A stretch of 64,000 nucleotides of DNA from Mycobacterium cookii (GTDB lineage Bacteria; Actinomycetota; Actinomycetes; Mycobacteriales; Mycobacteriaceae). The DNA lies in assembly GCF_010727945.1 (NCBI RefSeq), contig NZ_AP022569.1, positions 4,216,001-4,280,000 on the forward strand, written 5' to 3'. A program made the translations under genes and the position numbers. Below, piece after piece: positions 46,320 through 55,344 of the stretch; the first letter of the stretch is position 1; every line of letters begins with the position of its first letter. A model generated the notes under the pieces. The model worked only from the letters and a program-made list of their open reading frames with translations, did not search any database and was not told where the DNA came from.

Positions 46320-47606
46320 GTGTCTGACCATCCGACGCACGGCGCGAATGCAGGAGCGCCGCGCGGTCGCGAAGACCATCCGACCACCGAATTGCCACCT
46401 CATCCGCCACCACCGGCGCCGGAGCCGCCGACCCGAGCCTTCGCCGGGTTCCGCACCGAGCGCGTCTTCACCGACAACACCACGCTGGGCGTGCCACCCC
46501 CGGAGACCCGCTCCGAACCGCGCGCCTGGGCGAACACGCCGTACCAGGGCATGCCGCGCGTCGTCGAATCCGGCGATGCGCCCCGACGGGTCTACGGCAA
46601 TTACGGCGGACCACCGGCCCCGGGGGACGCCGGCGCGTCCCAGCCGGGCATGCCGCCGCAGCGGTATCCGGAGTTGTCCACCAGGACGCTGCTGCGCCAC
46701 GTCAAGCCGGCACCGACCGAGGGTTGGCGCCGGTGGCTGTTCCGGTTGTCCGGGCAGCTGATCAACGTCGGCGAGAGCCAACGCACGATGCGGTACAACG
46801 ACCTCACGGTGCAGGTCAACAAACCGTTGCGGGGCTGCTACCGCATCGCGATGCTCTCGCTGAAGGGCGGCGTCGGGAAAACCACCATCACGGCCACGCT
46901 GGGTTCGACGTTCGCGTCGATCCGCGGCGACCGGGTGGTGGCCATCGACGCTAATCCCGACCGCGGCACGCTGAGCCAGAAGGTGCCGTTGGAGACACCG
47001 GCCACCGTCCGGCACCTGCTGCGCGACGCCGAAGGCATCGACCGCTACAGCGATGTCCGCAGTTACACGTCGCAGGGCCCCAGCCGGCTGGAAGTCCTTG
47101 CGTCGGAAAGTGATCCGGCGATGTCGGAGGCGTTCAGCGCCGACGACTATGCGCGCACCTTGGAGATCCTCGAGCGGTTCTACGGTCTGGTGCTCACCGA
47201 CTGCGGCACCGGGCTGCTGCATTCCGCGATGACGTCGGTGCTGGACAAGGCCGACGCCCTGGTCGTGGTCAGTTCGGGTTCGATCGACGGCGCCCGCAGC
47301 GCCTCGGCCACGCTGGACTGGCTCGACGCCCACGGCCACGAGGATCTGGTCAGCAATTCGATCGCGGTGATCAACGCGGTGCGGCCGCGATCAGGCAAGG
47401 TCGACATGCAAAAGGTGGTCGATCACTTCTCGAGGCGTTGCCGCGCAGTGCGTTTGGTTCCGTTCGATCCGCACCTCGAGGAAGGCGCCGAGATCGACCT
47501 GAATCGGTTGAAGCGGGAAACCCGGGAGGCGCTCATCGAGCTGGCAGCCGTTGTCGCCGACGGTTTTCCGAGCGATCAGCGCCGCTCGAACGAGCACTTC
47601 ATCTAG
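46320..47606 (+). CDS. MinD/ParA-like ATPase with disordered N-terminus (Rv0530 type)
   Basis: A 428-residue protein. Residues 1-140 are Pro/Arg-rich and probably disordered. Residues 170-428 form a deviant Walker ATPase: KGGVGKT (182-188), DANPDRGTLSQ and LVLTDCGTGLLHS. It resembles EspI-type and Rv0530 proteins, which have been linked to type VII secretion or membrane positioning; the exact role is not known. GTG 46320 with AAGGGG 9 nt upstream is the best start. Confidence 0.85.
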   Translation: MSDHPTHGANAGAPRGREDHPTTELPPHPPPPAPEPPTRAFAGFRTERVFTDNTTLGVPPPETRSEPRAWANTPYQGMPRVVESGDAPRRVYGNYGGPPAPGDAGASQPGMPPQRYPELSTRTLLRHVKPAPTEGWRRWLFRLSGQLINVGESQRTMRYNDLTVQVNKPLRGCYRIAMLSLKGGVGKTTITATLGSTFASIRGDRVVAIDANPDRGTLSQKVPLETPATVRHLLRDAEGIDRYSDVRSYTSQGPSRLEVLASESDPAMSEAFSADDYARTLEILERFYGLVLTDCGTGLLHSAMTSVLDKADALVVVSSGSIDGARSASATLDWLDAHGHEDLVSNSIAVINAVRPRSGKVDMQKVVDHFSRRCRAVRLVPFDPHLEEGAEIDLNRLKRETREALIELAAVVADGFPSDQRRSNEHFI

Positions 47607-47607
47607 A

Positions 47608-47769
47608 TCAGCGGGGCTTGTTGTCGCCGTTGCCCAGACGCCAGAGGAACTCCGGATCGTCGTCGGGTCCGATGACGCGACTCTTCGGACGGGTGACCTG
47701 TGAACGGACAGCCCGCCAGCCGATGTAGACCAGTGTCCCGAGAGCCAGGACCAGGAGCAGGTAGAGCAC
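47608..47769 (-). CDS. Small single-pass membrane protein (Rv0530A type)
   Basis: A 53-residue protein (MLYLLLVLALGTLVYIGWRA...) with one N-terminal helix and a charged tail ending DPEFLWRLGNGDNKPR. A perfect AGGAGG sits 6 nt before its GTG, strong evidence that it is real. It converges with the ATPase gene at one base distance and is divergent from the membrane protein at 47817, 47 bp away. Function unknown; easily missed because of its size. Confidence 0.85.
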   Translation of the reverse strand: MLYLLLVLALGTLVYIGWRAVRSQVTRPKSRVIGPDDDPEFLWRLGNGDNKPR

Positions 47770-47816
47770 GCAACACCTCCTTTGTCCGAATATACGCGGC
47801 GTCCTAGGCTCGCACT

Positions 47817-48131
47817 GTGTCAGACGGAACGAGTCCCGCCGGCCGGGCAGTCGTCAGCGTCTCGCTCTATGCTGCGGCCCGAGTCGCGTTGGTGGTGGTG
47901 CTCACGGCGGTCATCTACTGGACCGGCCGGGCTCTTGGCGTGCGGGAATTCCCGATCGTCGTCGCCGCGCTGTTCGCTCTCGTCATCGCTATGCCGCTGG
48001 GTTTCTGGCTTTTCGGCCCGCTGCGACGCCGGGCCACTGCGGGGATCGACGCCGCGACCGAACGCCGGCGCCGCGACCGCGAGCAGTTGCGGGCCAGGCT
48101 GCGCGGGGAGGCGCCGCCGGATTCCGATTGA
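47817..48131 (+). CDS. DUF4229-like membrane protein (Rv0531 type)
   Basis: A 104-residue protein with two helices (ALVVVLTAVIYWTGRALG, IVVAALFALVIAMPLGFWLF) and a basic, Arg/Glu-rich cytosolic tail (ATERRRRDREQLRARLRGE). GTG start. In mycobacteria it lies beside menA. No known function. Confidence 0.8.
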   Translation: MSDGTSPAGRAVVSVSLYAAARVALVVVLTAVIYWTGRALGVREFPIVVAALFALVIAMPLGFWLFGPLRRRATAGIDAATERRRRDREQLRARLRGEAPPDSD

Positions 48132-48232
48132 CTCTGCGCAGAGGGCGGCGACGTCTCGACAAAAGCCGCCAAGAGCGCAGAGTCACGTCGCTCGACGGGG
48201 ACGCGCCCACCCCGGCCTCTACGACGTTGTCG

Positions 48233-49111
48233 TCACCCTTGAGCGTTGACCGCCAACGCTACGGCCACCGCGATCGACCAGACCAGCATCGTCAGCCCGG
48301 TGTCGCGCAACACCGGGATCAGCTCGCTGCCGATTCGCCCCGATCGCACCGGCGCCGCGGCGCGCAGCCCCAACGGTGTGGCCACCAGGCCGACCGCGCA
48401 CCACGGGGTGGCCGCCGTCAGCGTCAGCGTCAAGACCGCGGCCACGCCCAGCAGCAGCTGATAGAAGATCCGCGTCCCGCGGTCGCCGAGGCGGACCGCC
48501 AGCGTGATCTTGCCGGACTCCTTATCGGTCGGGATGTCGCGTAAGTTGTTGGCCACCAAAACCGCTGACGACAAAGCGCCCGTCGCCACCGCCAGCACCG
48601 CGCCGACCCAGTCCACCCGCAACGCCTGGGTGTACTGCGTGCCCAGCACCGCGACCAGTCCGAAGAACACGAAGACCGCGACCTCGCCGAAACCCGCGTA
48701 GCCGTACGGCTTCGCGCCGCCGGTGTACAGCCAGGCGCCGGCGATGCATAACGCGCCGACCGCGATCAGCCACGGCGCGCTGGTCAGCGCGAGCGCCAAC
48801 CCGGCGACCGCGCCGATGGTCAAGCTCGCGACGGCCACCGCCCGCACCGCATGCGGGGTTGCCAACCGCGAACCGACCAGCCGCAGTGGGCCCGCCCGGT
48901 CGTCGTCGGTGCCGCGGATGCCGTCGGAGTAGTCGTTGGCGAAGTTGACCCCGATGATCAGGGCGACCGCGACCGCCAGGGCCAGCAGCGCCTTCCACCA
49001 GATGGCGCCGTGCAGCCAGGCCGCCCCGCCGGTGCCGGCGATCACCGGGGCGATGGCGTTGGGAAGGGTGCGCGGTCGCGCGCCCGCGATCCATTGCGCA
49101 AGAGTGGCCAC
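48233..49111 (-). CDS. menA: 1,4-dihydroxy-2-naphthoate polyprenyltransferase
   Basis: Membrane prenyltransferase that attaches the isoprenoid chain to DHNA in menaquinone synthesis. The 292-residue protein has eight to nine helices, the first Asp-rich motif [16 protein letters not shown] and the second [14 protein letters not shown]. The GTG at 49111 ([19 protein letters not shown]) matches the family start; the upstream open frame is antisense to the gene at 49214. M. tuberculosis MenA is an essential drug target. Confidence 0.95.
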   Translation of the reverse strand: MATLAQWIAGARPRTLPNAIAPVIAGTGGAAWLHGAIWWKALLALAVAVALIIGVNFANDYSDGIRGTDDDRAGPLRLVGSRLATPHAVRAVAVASLTIGAVAGLALALTSAPWLIAVGALCIAGAWLYTGGAKPYGYAGFGEVAVFVFFGLVAVLGTQYTQALRVDWVGAVLAVATGALSSAVLVANNLRDIPTDKESGKITLAVRLGDRGTRIFYQLLLGVAAVLTLTLTAATPWCAVGLVATPLGLRAAAPVRSGRIGSELIPVLRDTGLTMLVWSIAVAVALAVNAQG

Positions 49112-49213
49112 CCTGTGATCGTTCCATGCGCGTGCTCGACAATGAGCAACGTGCCCGCCGACGACGCGACCTCGCGCCGCATGAGCGGCGCCAACGAGGA
49201 GGAGCGGCGGTAG

Positions 49214-49990
49214 ATGATCGGAGTGATCGGTGGCAGCGGCTTCTATACCTTCTTCGACTCGGACGCCCGCAGCGTCAGCCTCGACACCCCGTTCGGTGAG
49301 CCCAGCGGCCCGGTCACGATCGGCATGGTGGGGGAGCACGAGGTGGCGTTCCTGCCGCGTCACGGCCTCGAACACCGCTTCCCGGCGCACAAGGTGCCGT
49401 ATCGGGCGAACATGTGGGCGTTGCGGGCGCTGGGGGTGCGGCAGGTCTTCGCCCCGTGCGCAGTCGGCAGCCTGACGCCCGAACACGGCCCGGGCGCCGT
49501 CGTGCTGCCCGACCAGCTGGTCGACCGCACCCGCCATCGCGCCGACACGTACTACGACTCCGGCGCGGCGCACGTGTCGTTTGCCGACCCGTACTGCCCG
49601 ACGCTGCGTTCGGCGGTCAGCGGACTACCCGGAGTCGTCGACGGCGGCACCATGGTCGTCATCGAGGGTCCGCGGTTCTCCACCCGTGCCGAAAGCCGGT
49701 GGTTCGCCGCAGCGGGTTTCACGCTGGTCAATATGACCGGCTACCCAGAGGCGGTGCTGGCCCGTGAACTCGAAATGTGCTATGCCACAATCGCTTTGGT
49801 GACAGATCTGGATGCGGGCATCGACGCGGGCGCCGGCGTCAAGGTCGACGAGGTCATCGTCGAATTCGAGAAGAACATCGGGCCGTTCAAGAAACTCGTG
49901 CGCGAGGCGATCGGTCAGGTCGAAACGGAGCACACCTGCACCGAGTGCCTGTCGCACGCCGGTGTCCCGCTGCCGTTCGACGAGGGGTGA
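49214..49990 (+). CDS. mtnP: S-methyl-5'-thioadenosine phosphorylase
   Basis: A 258-residue purine nucleoside phosphorylase-family enzyme (annotated pnp/Rv0535 in M. tuberculosis) splitting methylthioadenosine in the methionine salvage route. Motifs: [30 protein letters not shown], and [21 protein letters not shown], where nucleoside binding occurs. GAGGAGCGG lies upstream of the ATG. It is convergent with the potassium channel gene, 4 bp apart. Confidence 0.94.
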   Translation: MIGVIGGSGFYTFFDSDARSVSLDTPFGEPSGPVTIGMVGEHEVAFLPRHGLEHRFPAHKVPYRANMWALRALGVRQVFAPCAVGSLTPEHGPGAVVLPDQLVDRTRHRADTYYDSGAAHVSFADPYCPTLRSAVSGLPGVVDGGTMVVIEGPRFSTRAESRWFAAAGFTLVNMTGYPEAVLARELEMCYATIALVTDLDAGIDAGAGVKVDEVIVEFEKNIGPFKKLVREAIGQVETEHTCTECLSHAGVPLPFDEG

Positions 49991-49994
49991 CGGC

Positions 49995-51743
49995 TCAGCT
50001 GGCTTTGGCTTCCTGCTGTTGGCCCTCGTCGGCGGGTGGCCGTGGTGGGCGTCCTCGGCGCAGCGTTTCGATCAGGTCGCGATAGGGCCCGACCAGGTAG
50101 ACGGTGTCGTCGCCATGCAGCCGGGCGTCGCGTCGCGGGTGCAGCTTCAGCAACCCGTTGGACGTCGTGATCGCGATGACCCGGGTGTGCGTGGACAACT
50201 CGTACATGCGGAGCCCGTCGAGCTCGCTGCCGGGGGCCACCTGCATACCGCCGACCACGAACGAGCGTTGACCCACCGAGAACGTGCCCAACACCTGCAG
50301 GCCGATCGCCCCGCCGATGAACCAGGGTGCGGCCAGCTCGACCGTGGACCGGACGTTCTCGAAACCGAATCGCTGCGCGACCGCGAAGCCCAGCGTGCGG
50401 TCATACACCCGCAACACCAGAGGAACTGGGGTCCAGTGCTCCCGGGTCTCGGTTCTCGTGCCCAGCATCTCGGTCAGCACGATGCCGGTTTCGATGTTGA
50501 TCATGTCGTCGCGGGTCAGGACCGCGACCGCGCGAGCGCGATCCACCCGCGCTGCCTTCAGTGTCTGGCGCAATGTGGCGTCACCGAAGATCACCGGAAC
50601 GTCCAGGTCGCGCACCGCGGAAAGGAATCGGTTTTCCTCGTCGAGTTCGATCACCGCGACTTCGTATCCGGCGGCGGTCAGGTCGCTGACCACCCGCATG
50701 CCCAGGGCGCTCAACCCGACGACGACGATGTGGTTGCGCAGATGACGCACCCGGGGGCGCGCCGAGGCGAACACGAAGCGACGCGACAGCAGGACATCGG
50801 CGACGAACGACACCAACAACGCAGTGGTGGTCACGCCGCTGAACATCAACATCGTCGAGAACGTGCGCAGCCAGGTGGGCTGGTTCACGAAGCTGAAGTC
50901 GCCGTAACCGGTGGTGGTCATCGTCTCGACGGTGAAGTAGAACGCGTCGATCCAGCCCATGGTGGGTGGCGCTTGGTACCCGAAGCGCAGGATGATCGTC
51001 GAGCTGATCAAGACCAGCGTGGTGGCCGCCACGACCGGATAGAACGTCGGGTTGAAGTCGCCGAGCACACCGCGGACACTGTCGATCACTCGTCGCGGCC
51101 ACGGCCGACCGGTACGCGTGCGCGTCGCGCTGGGAATCCTGATGCCCTGGGCGGCGATCTCGTCGGCGGTGCCGATCATGATTGCCGTGTCGCCCCGGTG
51201 CACTCGTTGATCGCGGCCCGGACACACATCCATCTCGCCGGGGTCGGGTGAATTCTGACAATGGATGACCGCCACCGGGGCGAGGTCGCCGTAGAGTTCC
51301 CGCAGCGTCGCTTCGCGGGACGCCGTGGTGCCCGAGACGACGAATTCGATGCCGGCCGCGTCGAACCGGTGGGTGGTCTGCGCCAGGCAGGCTTCCACCA
51401 CCGAGGGTGCGGCAAGATCGGCGACGTCCAGGGTCGCCCCGGGCCCTTCGTCGTCGGCCACCGCTTCGCGCAGCACGTCGTTGGCAACCCTGGCCACCAC
51501 GCGGACGTCCGGGTTAGCTTTCCTTGCCAGCAAAGCGATTTCGAGGTTTCGCGCGTCGTCGTTTCCGGCGCAGACGACGGCAAGCGCGCGGGACACGTCA
51601 TGCAGGGTGAGCTCGCCGGCGACGCCAGCTTCCGACGTCTCGGCGTCGAGGAGCCGCACGACGGTCGCGCCGGCGTTTTTCAGCTCGTCGGCGATCGTCG
51701 TGGCGAGCGCATCGTCACCGCTGACAATGATGTGGCGATGCAT
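49995..51743 (-). CDS. RCK-gated potassium channel with two TrkA-N-type domains
   Basis: A 582-residue protein: an N-terminal Rossmann RCK domain (HIIVSGDDALATTIADEL), two helices (about 245-330) enclosing a pore loop with the potassium filter TTTGYGDFSF, and a second RCK domain (HIVVVGLSALGMRVVSDL) with a C-terminal TrkA-C-like part (LHGDDTVYLVGP). RCK-TM-TM-RCK is uncommon; most bacterial channels have one RCK after the pore. A ligand- or redox-gated K+ channel is inferred. M. tuberculosis has other genes here. Confidence 0.87.
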   Translation of the reverse strand: MHRHIIVSGDDALATTIADELKNAGATVVRLLDAETSEAGVAGELTLHDVSRALAVVCAGNDDARNLEIALLARKANPDVRVVARVANDVLREAVADDEGPGATLDVADLAAPSVVEACLAQTTHRFDAAGIEFVVSGTTASREATLRELYGDLAPVAVIHCQNSPDPGEMDVCPGRDQRVHRGDTAIMIGTADEIAAQGIRIPSATRTRTGRPWPRRVIDSVRGVLGDFNPTFYPVVAATTLVLISSTIILRFGYQAPPTMGWIDAFYFTVETMTTTGYGDFSFVNQPTWLRTFSTMLMFSGVTTTALLVSFVADVLLSRRFVFASARPRVRHLRNHIVVVGLSALGMRVVSDLTAAGYEVAVIELDEENRFLSAVRDLDVPVIFGDATLRQTLKAARVDRARAVAVLTRDDMINIETGIVLTEMLGTRTETREHWTPVPLVLRVYDRTLGFAVAQRFGFENVRSTVELAAPWFIGGAIGLQVLGTFSVGQRSFVVGGMQVAPGSELDGLRMYELSTHTRVIAITTSNGLLKLHPRRDARLHGDDTVYLVGPYRDLIETLRRGRPPRPPADEGQQQEAKAS

Positions 51744-51779
51744 GCTCAGTCGGTGACTAAGGGCCGGTTCACCAGGGCA

Positions 51780-52916
51780 TTATGTCATCCGGCTTGATTC
51801 GGCCAGCCGCATCAGCGCCCGCCTGTCGACCTTGCCGATGCCGCGCATCGGCAAGGCGTCCACGATGAGCAGCTCGCGCGGCGCCGCGGTGTGGGCCAAT
51901 GTCTGCATCACGTGGGCCCGCAACGAGTCGAGTGCGGGTGGGGCGTGGCCGTCGGCGACGACGACCGCGGCGACCACTCGCTGGCCCAGTCGCTCGTCGG
52001 CACGCCCGAAGACCGCGCAGTCGGCCACCGCGGGATGCGTCCGCAACGCCGCCTCGACCGGTTGCGGCAGGATCGTCAGGCCGCCGGTGCTGATCGCGTC
52101 GTCGATTCGGCCCAGGACACTGAGCACACCCGAATCGTCAACGGCGCCAACGTCGTCGGTGTGAAACCAGCCCGGCTCGGCGAACGGGTCGGGGTTGGGC
52201 GGATTGCGGTAGCCCTTGGCCAGCGTCGCGCCACCGATCGCGATCCGTCCGTCATCGTTGATGCGCACCTCGACGCCGTCGAGCGGGACGCCGTCGTAGA
52301 CACAGCCACCGGCGGTCTCGCTCATGCCGTAGGTGCGCACGACGCGGATGCCCGCCCCGGCGGCAGCCTGCAGGATCGGCTGCGGGGCCGGGCCGCCGCC
52401 GATCAGCACGGCGTCCAGGCCGGCCAGCGCAGCGGTGGCCGCCGGATCGGTCAGCGCCTTGGCCAACTGCGTGGCGACCAGCGCCGTATAACGCCGCCCC
52501 GAGCCGAGTTCATCGACGGCAGAGGGCAATTGGCCGACATCGAAGCCGGTCGAGACGTCGAGTTCGACCGGCACGGAATCGGCGAGCAGACTTCGCACCA
52601 GCACCTGCAGGCCGGCGATGTGATACGGCGGCAGGACCAGTAGCCACCGGCCTGGCCCGCCCAGCCGGTCGTGGGTGGCCGCGGCGCTGGCGGTCAGCGC
52701 GGCGGCAGTGAGCAGCGCGCCTTTCGGCGCCCCGGTGGTGCCCGACGTCGTCACCACCACGGCGACGTCGTCGTCGATGGCGTCGCCCACCCGCAGCGAC
52801 GACAGGTCCGACCCGTGATCACCGTCGGCGGGAACCGGCAGCAGCGCGGGCGCACCGCCAGTCAGGACCTGTTCGAGTGCCGCCAACAGCGGCCGCGCCG
52901 AGGAGCCCCGCGCCAC
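51780..52916 (-). CDS. menE: O-succinylbenzoate-CoA ligase
   Basis: ATP-dependent CoA ligase of menaquinone synthesis. The 378-residue protein has the AMP-binding motif VVTTSGTTGAPKGA, GAAGGAGIRVVRTYGMSETAGG, DDVGAVDDSGVLSVLGRIDDA and a C-terminal GIGKVDRRAL. Shorter than most acyl-CoA ligases, as usual for mycobacterial MenE. GTG start. Confidence 0.93.
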   Translation of the reverse strand: MARGSSARPLLAALEQVLTGGAPALLPVPADGDHGSDLSSLRVGDAIDDDVAVVVTTSGTTGAPKGALLTAAALTASAAATHDRLGGPGRWLLVLPPYHIAGLQVLVRSLLADSVPVELDVSTGFDVGQLPSAVDELGSGRRYTALVATQLAKALTDPAATAALAGLDAVLIGGGPAPQPILQAAAGAGIRVVRTYGMSETAGGCVYDGVPLDGVEVRINDDGRIAIGGATLAKGYRNPPNPDPFAEPGWFHTDDVGAVDDSGVLSVLGRIDDAISTGGLTILPQPVEAALRTHPAVADCAVFGRADERLGQRVVAAVVVADGHAPPALDSLRAHVMQTLAHTAAPRELLIVDALPMRGIGKVDRRALMRLAESSRMT

Positions 52917-52936
52917 GGCGAACGCGCGCAGGACGG

Positions 52937-53239
52937 CTATCCGGTGCCCTCGCCGTCGCGGGCGTCGTCCAGCGGCCAGCCCTTGGCGGCCAGCCGCTCG
53001 CGGACCCGTTCGATATCTTCCGGCGACGGCAACTCGTCGGTGACCTGCGTGATCAGCACGCCGATGTCGACATGGTCGAAGTCACCTCGCTGCATCAGCT
53101 CGTGGGCCACCAGCTTGACCTCGTCATTGCTCATCCGACGGGAGAGCAGCGCGAGCACCGGGAAATAGTCAGTCGGTGGGATGCCTTCTGGATATCCCGC
53201 GCGAAGCCAGGCGACTACCGAGCTCAAGAATCGGTTCAC
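52937..53239 (-). CDS. DUF3349 helical protein (Rv0543c type)
   Basis: A 100-residue helical protein (FLSSVVAWLRAGYPEGIPPTDYFPVLALL...VKLVAHELMQRG) of the DUF3349 family, which has a solved structure in M. tuberculosis but no known function. It lies 20 bp upstream of menE and could be cotranscribed with it. Confidence 0.88.
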   Translation of the reverse strand: MNRFLSSVVAWLRAGYPEGIPPTDYFPVLALLSRRMSNDEVKLVAHELMQRGDFDHVDIGVLITQVTDELPSPEDIERVRERLAAKGWPLDDARDGEGTG

Positions 53240-53299
53240 AGCATGTCAACTTCCCCCGCCGGGCCGTCGGTAAGCCTCGAGACAAAATAATTCCCGATG

Positions 53300-53602
53300 C
53301 TACGCGGGCTTGGCTCCGAGGATGTACAGGCCGGTACGCGCCCCGATGAAGTCCCGGGCGACGTACAACACCCCGACTATGACCGCAACCAGGGCCAACG
53401 CGTAGATCGCATACGAGATCGCGGTCAGCGCCGGGTTCTTGTGCTTGACGGCCGCGCCGTCGGAACCCATGACACCGTCGCCCGCGGCGCCTGCCCGCAC
53501 GGCGAGCGCGAACAGGGCCGGCAGCCCGCTACCGAGGATCAGACCGAAGATCAGGATCTTCAGTGACGCCTGGTAGTTGAACCAGTGGTTCAAGTGGCTC
53601 AT
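53300..53602 (-). CDS. Small membrane protein coupled to pitA (Rv0544c type)
   Basis: A 100-residue protein with two helices (LKILIFGLILGSGLPALFALAV and ALTAISYAIYALALVAVIVGVLYVA). Its ATG overlaps the pitA stop (ATGA), so it is translated with the phosphate transporter and may help it; no direct evidence. Confidence 0.85.
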   Translation of the reverse strand: MSHLNHWFNYQASLKILIFGLILGSGLPALFALAVRAGAAGDGVMGSDGAAVKHKNPALTAISYAIYALALVAVIVGVLYVARDFIGARTGLYILGAKPA

Positions 53603-54828
53603 AGCGTGCCTGCTTTCTTGGCGTCGGCGGTGTGTTCAGCGGCCTCTCCGTTGCCGATCGGAGCGCCGGCGATGCCCGGCTTGCCGTGCTCGTCGAGCCC
53701 GGCGGTCAGGTCGCCCTTCCACTCGGCGTTGACGTTGTTGTGGTCGACCTTCGTCTTACGCGATTGCAGGTAGATGGCCGACGCCGCCGCTGCCAGCAAG
53801 AGGAAGCCGACGGTCGCACCGGCGTAGCCGCCGATCCCGTGGGTCACCCAGTAGGTGACGGCCCCGACCAGGCCGGCAGCGGGCAGGGTGATCAGCCATG
53901 CGGTCGCCATCCGGCCGGCGACGCCCCAGCGAACCTCCGCACCGGGTTTGCCGACACCGCTACCGAGCACGGATCCGGTCACCACCTGCGTGGTCGACAG
54001 CGCGTAGCCGAAATGAGCCGACAGCAGGATGATGACGGCCGACGACGATTCGGCGGCCATGCCTTGCGGCGACTTGATTTCGACGAGGCCCTTGCCCATC
54101 GTGCGGATGATCCGCCACCCGCCGGTGTAGGTGCCCAGCGCCATCGCGCACGCGCAGGCCAGGATCACCCAGAACGGCGGCAGGGCGTCGGTCCGGCTGA
54201 CCGCGCCGTAGGAGATCAGCGCGAGGAAGATGACGCCCATCGTCTTTTGGGCGTCGTTGGTGCCGTGTGCCAGCGAGACGAGCGAGGCCGAGAAGATCTG
54301 GCCGCGGCGGAACGCGGTTTCGCTGCGCTCCTCCGGGACACCGCGATTGAGCCGGTAGACCAGCCAGGTGCCCACCGCTCCGACGATCCCTGCCAGCACC
54401 ACCGATACCAGCGCCGGAATCAGCACGCGGGACACCACACCGGTCCAGATCACCCCGTGTGCGCCGGCCGCGGCGATCATGGCGCCGACGATGCCACCCA
54501 CCAGGGCGTGCGACGAGCTCGAGGGGATACCCAGCAGCCAGGTGAGCAGGTTCCAGACGATCCCACCGACCAGGCCGGCGAACACCAACTGCAGCGTCAC
54601 CAGGTGACCGTTCACGAGGTCTTTGGCGATCGTCCCGGCGACGGCAGTGGACAAGAACGCTCCTGCGAGGTTCAGCACCGCCGACAACGTCACCGCTTGC
54701 TTCGGCTTGAGTGCGCCGCTGGCGATGGAGGTGGCCATGGCATTGCCGGTGTCGTGGAATCCGTTCGTGAAATCGAATGCGAGGGCAGTGATCACGACGA
54801 TGATCAATAGGAACAGCTGAAGGTTCAC
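53599..54828 (-). CDS. pitA: Low-affinity inorganic phosphate transporter PitA
   Basis: A 409-residue PiT-family H+/phosphate symporter with about ten helices and the duplicated signature: FDFTNGFHDTGNAMAT in the first repeat and SLVSLAHGTNDAQKTMGV in the second. These hold the phosphate- and cation-binding Asn/Asp residues. The tail is charged. Two 7-mers 11 bp apart lie about 85-100 bp upstream, similar to those before senX3. Confidence 0.94.
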   Translation of the reverse strand: MNLQLFLLIIVVITALAFDFTNGFHDTGNAMATSIASGALKPKQAVTLSAVLNLAGAFLSTAVAGTIAKDLVNGHLVTLQLVFAGLVGGIVWNLLTWLLGIPSSSSHALVGGIVGAMIAAAGAHGVIWTGVVSRVLIPALVSVVLAGIVGAVGTWLVYRLNRGVPEERSETAFRRGQIFSASLVSLAHGTNDAQKTMGVIFLALISYGAVSRTDALPPFWVILACACAMALGTYTGGWRIIRTMGKGLVEIKSPQGMAAESSSAVIILLSAHFGYALSTTQVVTGSVLGSGVGKPGAEVRWGVAGRMATAWLITLPAAGLVGAVTYWVTHGIGGYAGATVGFLLLAAAASAIYLQSRKTKVDHNNVNAEWKGDLTAGLDEHGKPGIAGAPIGNGEAAEHTADAKKAGTL

Positions 54829-54911
54829 GGGCCTAATTCTGGGGGTAGAGGGCCGTAGTTGTCGAAAGAACGAGGTCGTGAAACCAAGGTATTTTGCAGT
54901 CGTCGTCAGAT

Positions 54912-54929
54912 GTTCGCCTCGGGTTAACC
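54912..54929 (-). promoter_or_regulatory. Candidate RegX3 box upstream of pitA
   Basis: On the pitA strand the sequence reads GGTTAAC-N4-GGCGAAC, two 7-mers starting 11 bp apart, 84-101 bp before the pitA start. Orientation, spacing and distance match the repeats before senX3. Regulation by RegX3 is inference. Confidence 0.45.
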
Positions 54930-54941
54930 TGTGGGCTTGGC

Positions 54942-55331
54942 CTAGTCACGGCGCGTGTCGCGGCGCAGCGGGTGCTCGGGCGGGATCTCGACGAAGATCA
55001 GCGTGACGCCGTCGGGATCGGTCACGTGCATCTCATGCAGACCCCAGGATTCTTGGCGGGCTTCGCGAGCGATCGGCACGCCCCTGCCTTCCAGCTCGGC
55101 TTGGGTCGCCCGGACGTCGCGCACCTGCAGCCACAGCGCACCTGGAAACGCTCCGGCCGGGTGCTCCGGCGCACCGTGGCTGGCCAACTCGATCAGCGAC
55201 TGGCCGGCGAAAAAGACTGTGCCCGCGCCGTAGTCGCGGAAGATCGCAAGGCCGAGTTCGTCTCGGTAAAAGGTCAGCGACCGCTGGTAATCCGCGGGGC
55301 GGAACAGCATCCGGCTCGCCAGGATTTCCAT
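54942..55331 (-). CDS. VOC/glyoxalase superfamily protein (Rv0546c type)
   Basis: A 129-residue protein with the paired beta-alpha-beta-beta-beta units of the vicinal oxygen chelate fold: SRMLFRPADYQRSLTFYRDELGL and GLHEMHVTDPDGVTLIFVEIPP. The early His/Gln ligand is not evident (RMLF) while the later His and Glu (MHVTDPDG, FVEI) are, so metal binding is uncertain. Function unknown. Confidence 0.83.
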   Translation of the reverse strand: MEILASRMLFRPADYQRSLTFYRDELGLAIFRDYGAGTVFFAGQSLIELASHGAPEHPAGAFPGALWLQVRDVRATQAELEGRGVPIAREARQESWGLHEMHVTDPDGVTLIFVEIPPEHPLRRDTRRD

Positions 55332-55344
55332 GCCCTCGTGTCTA

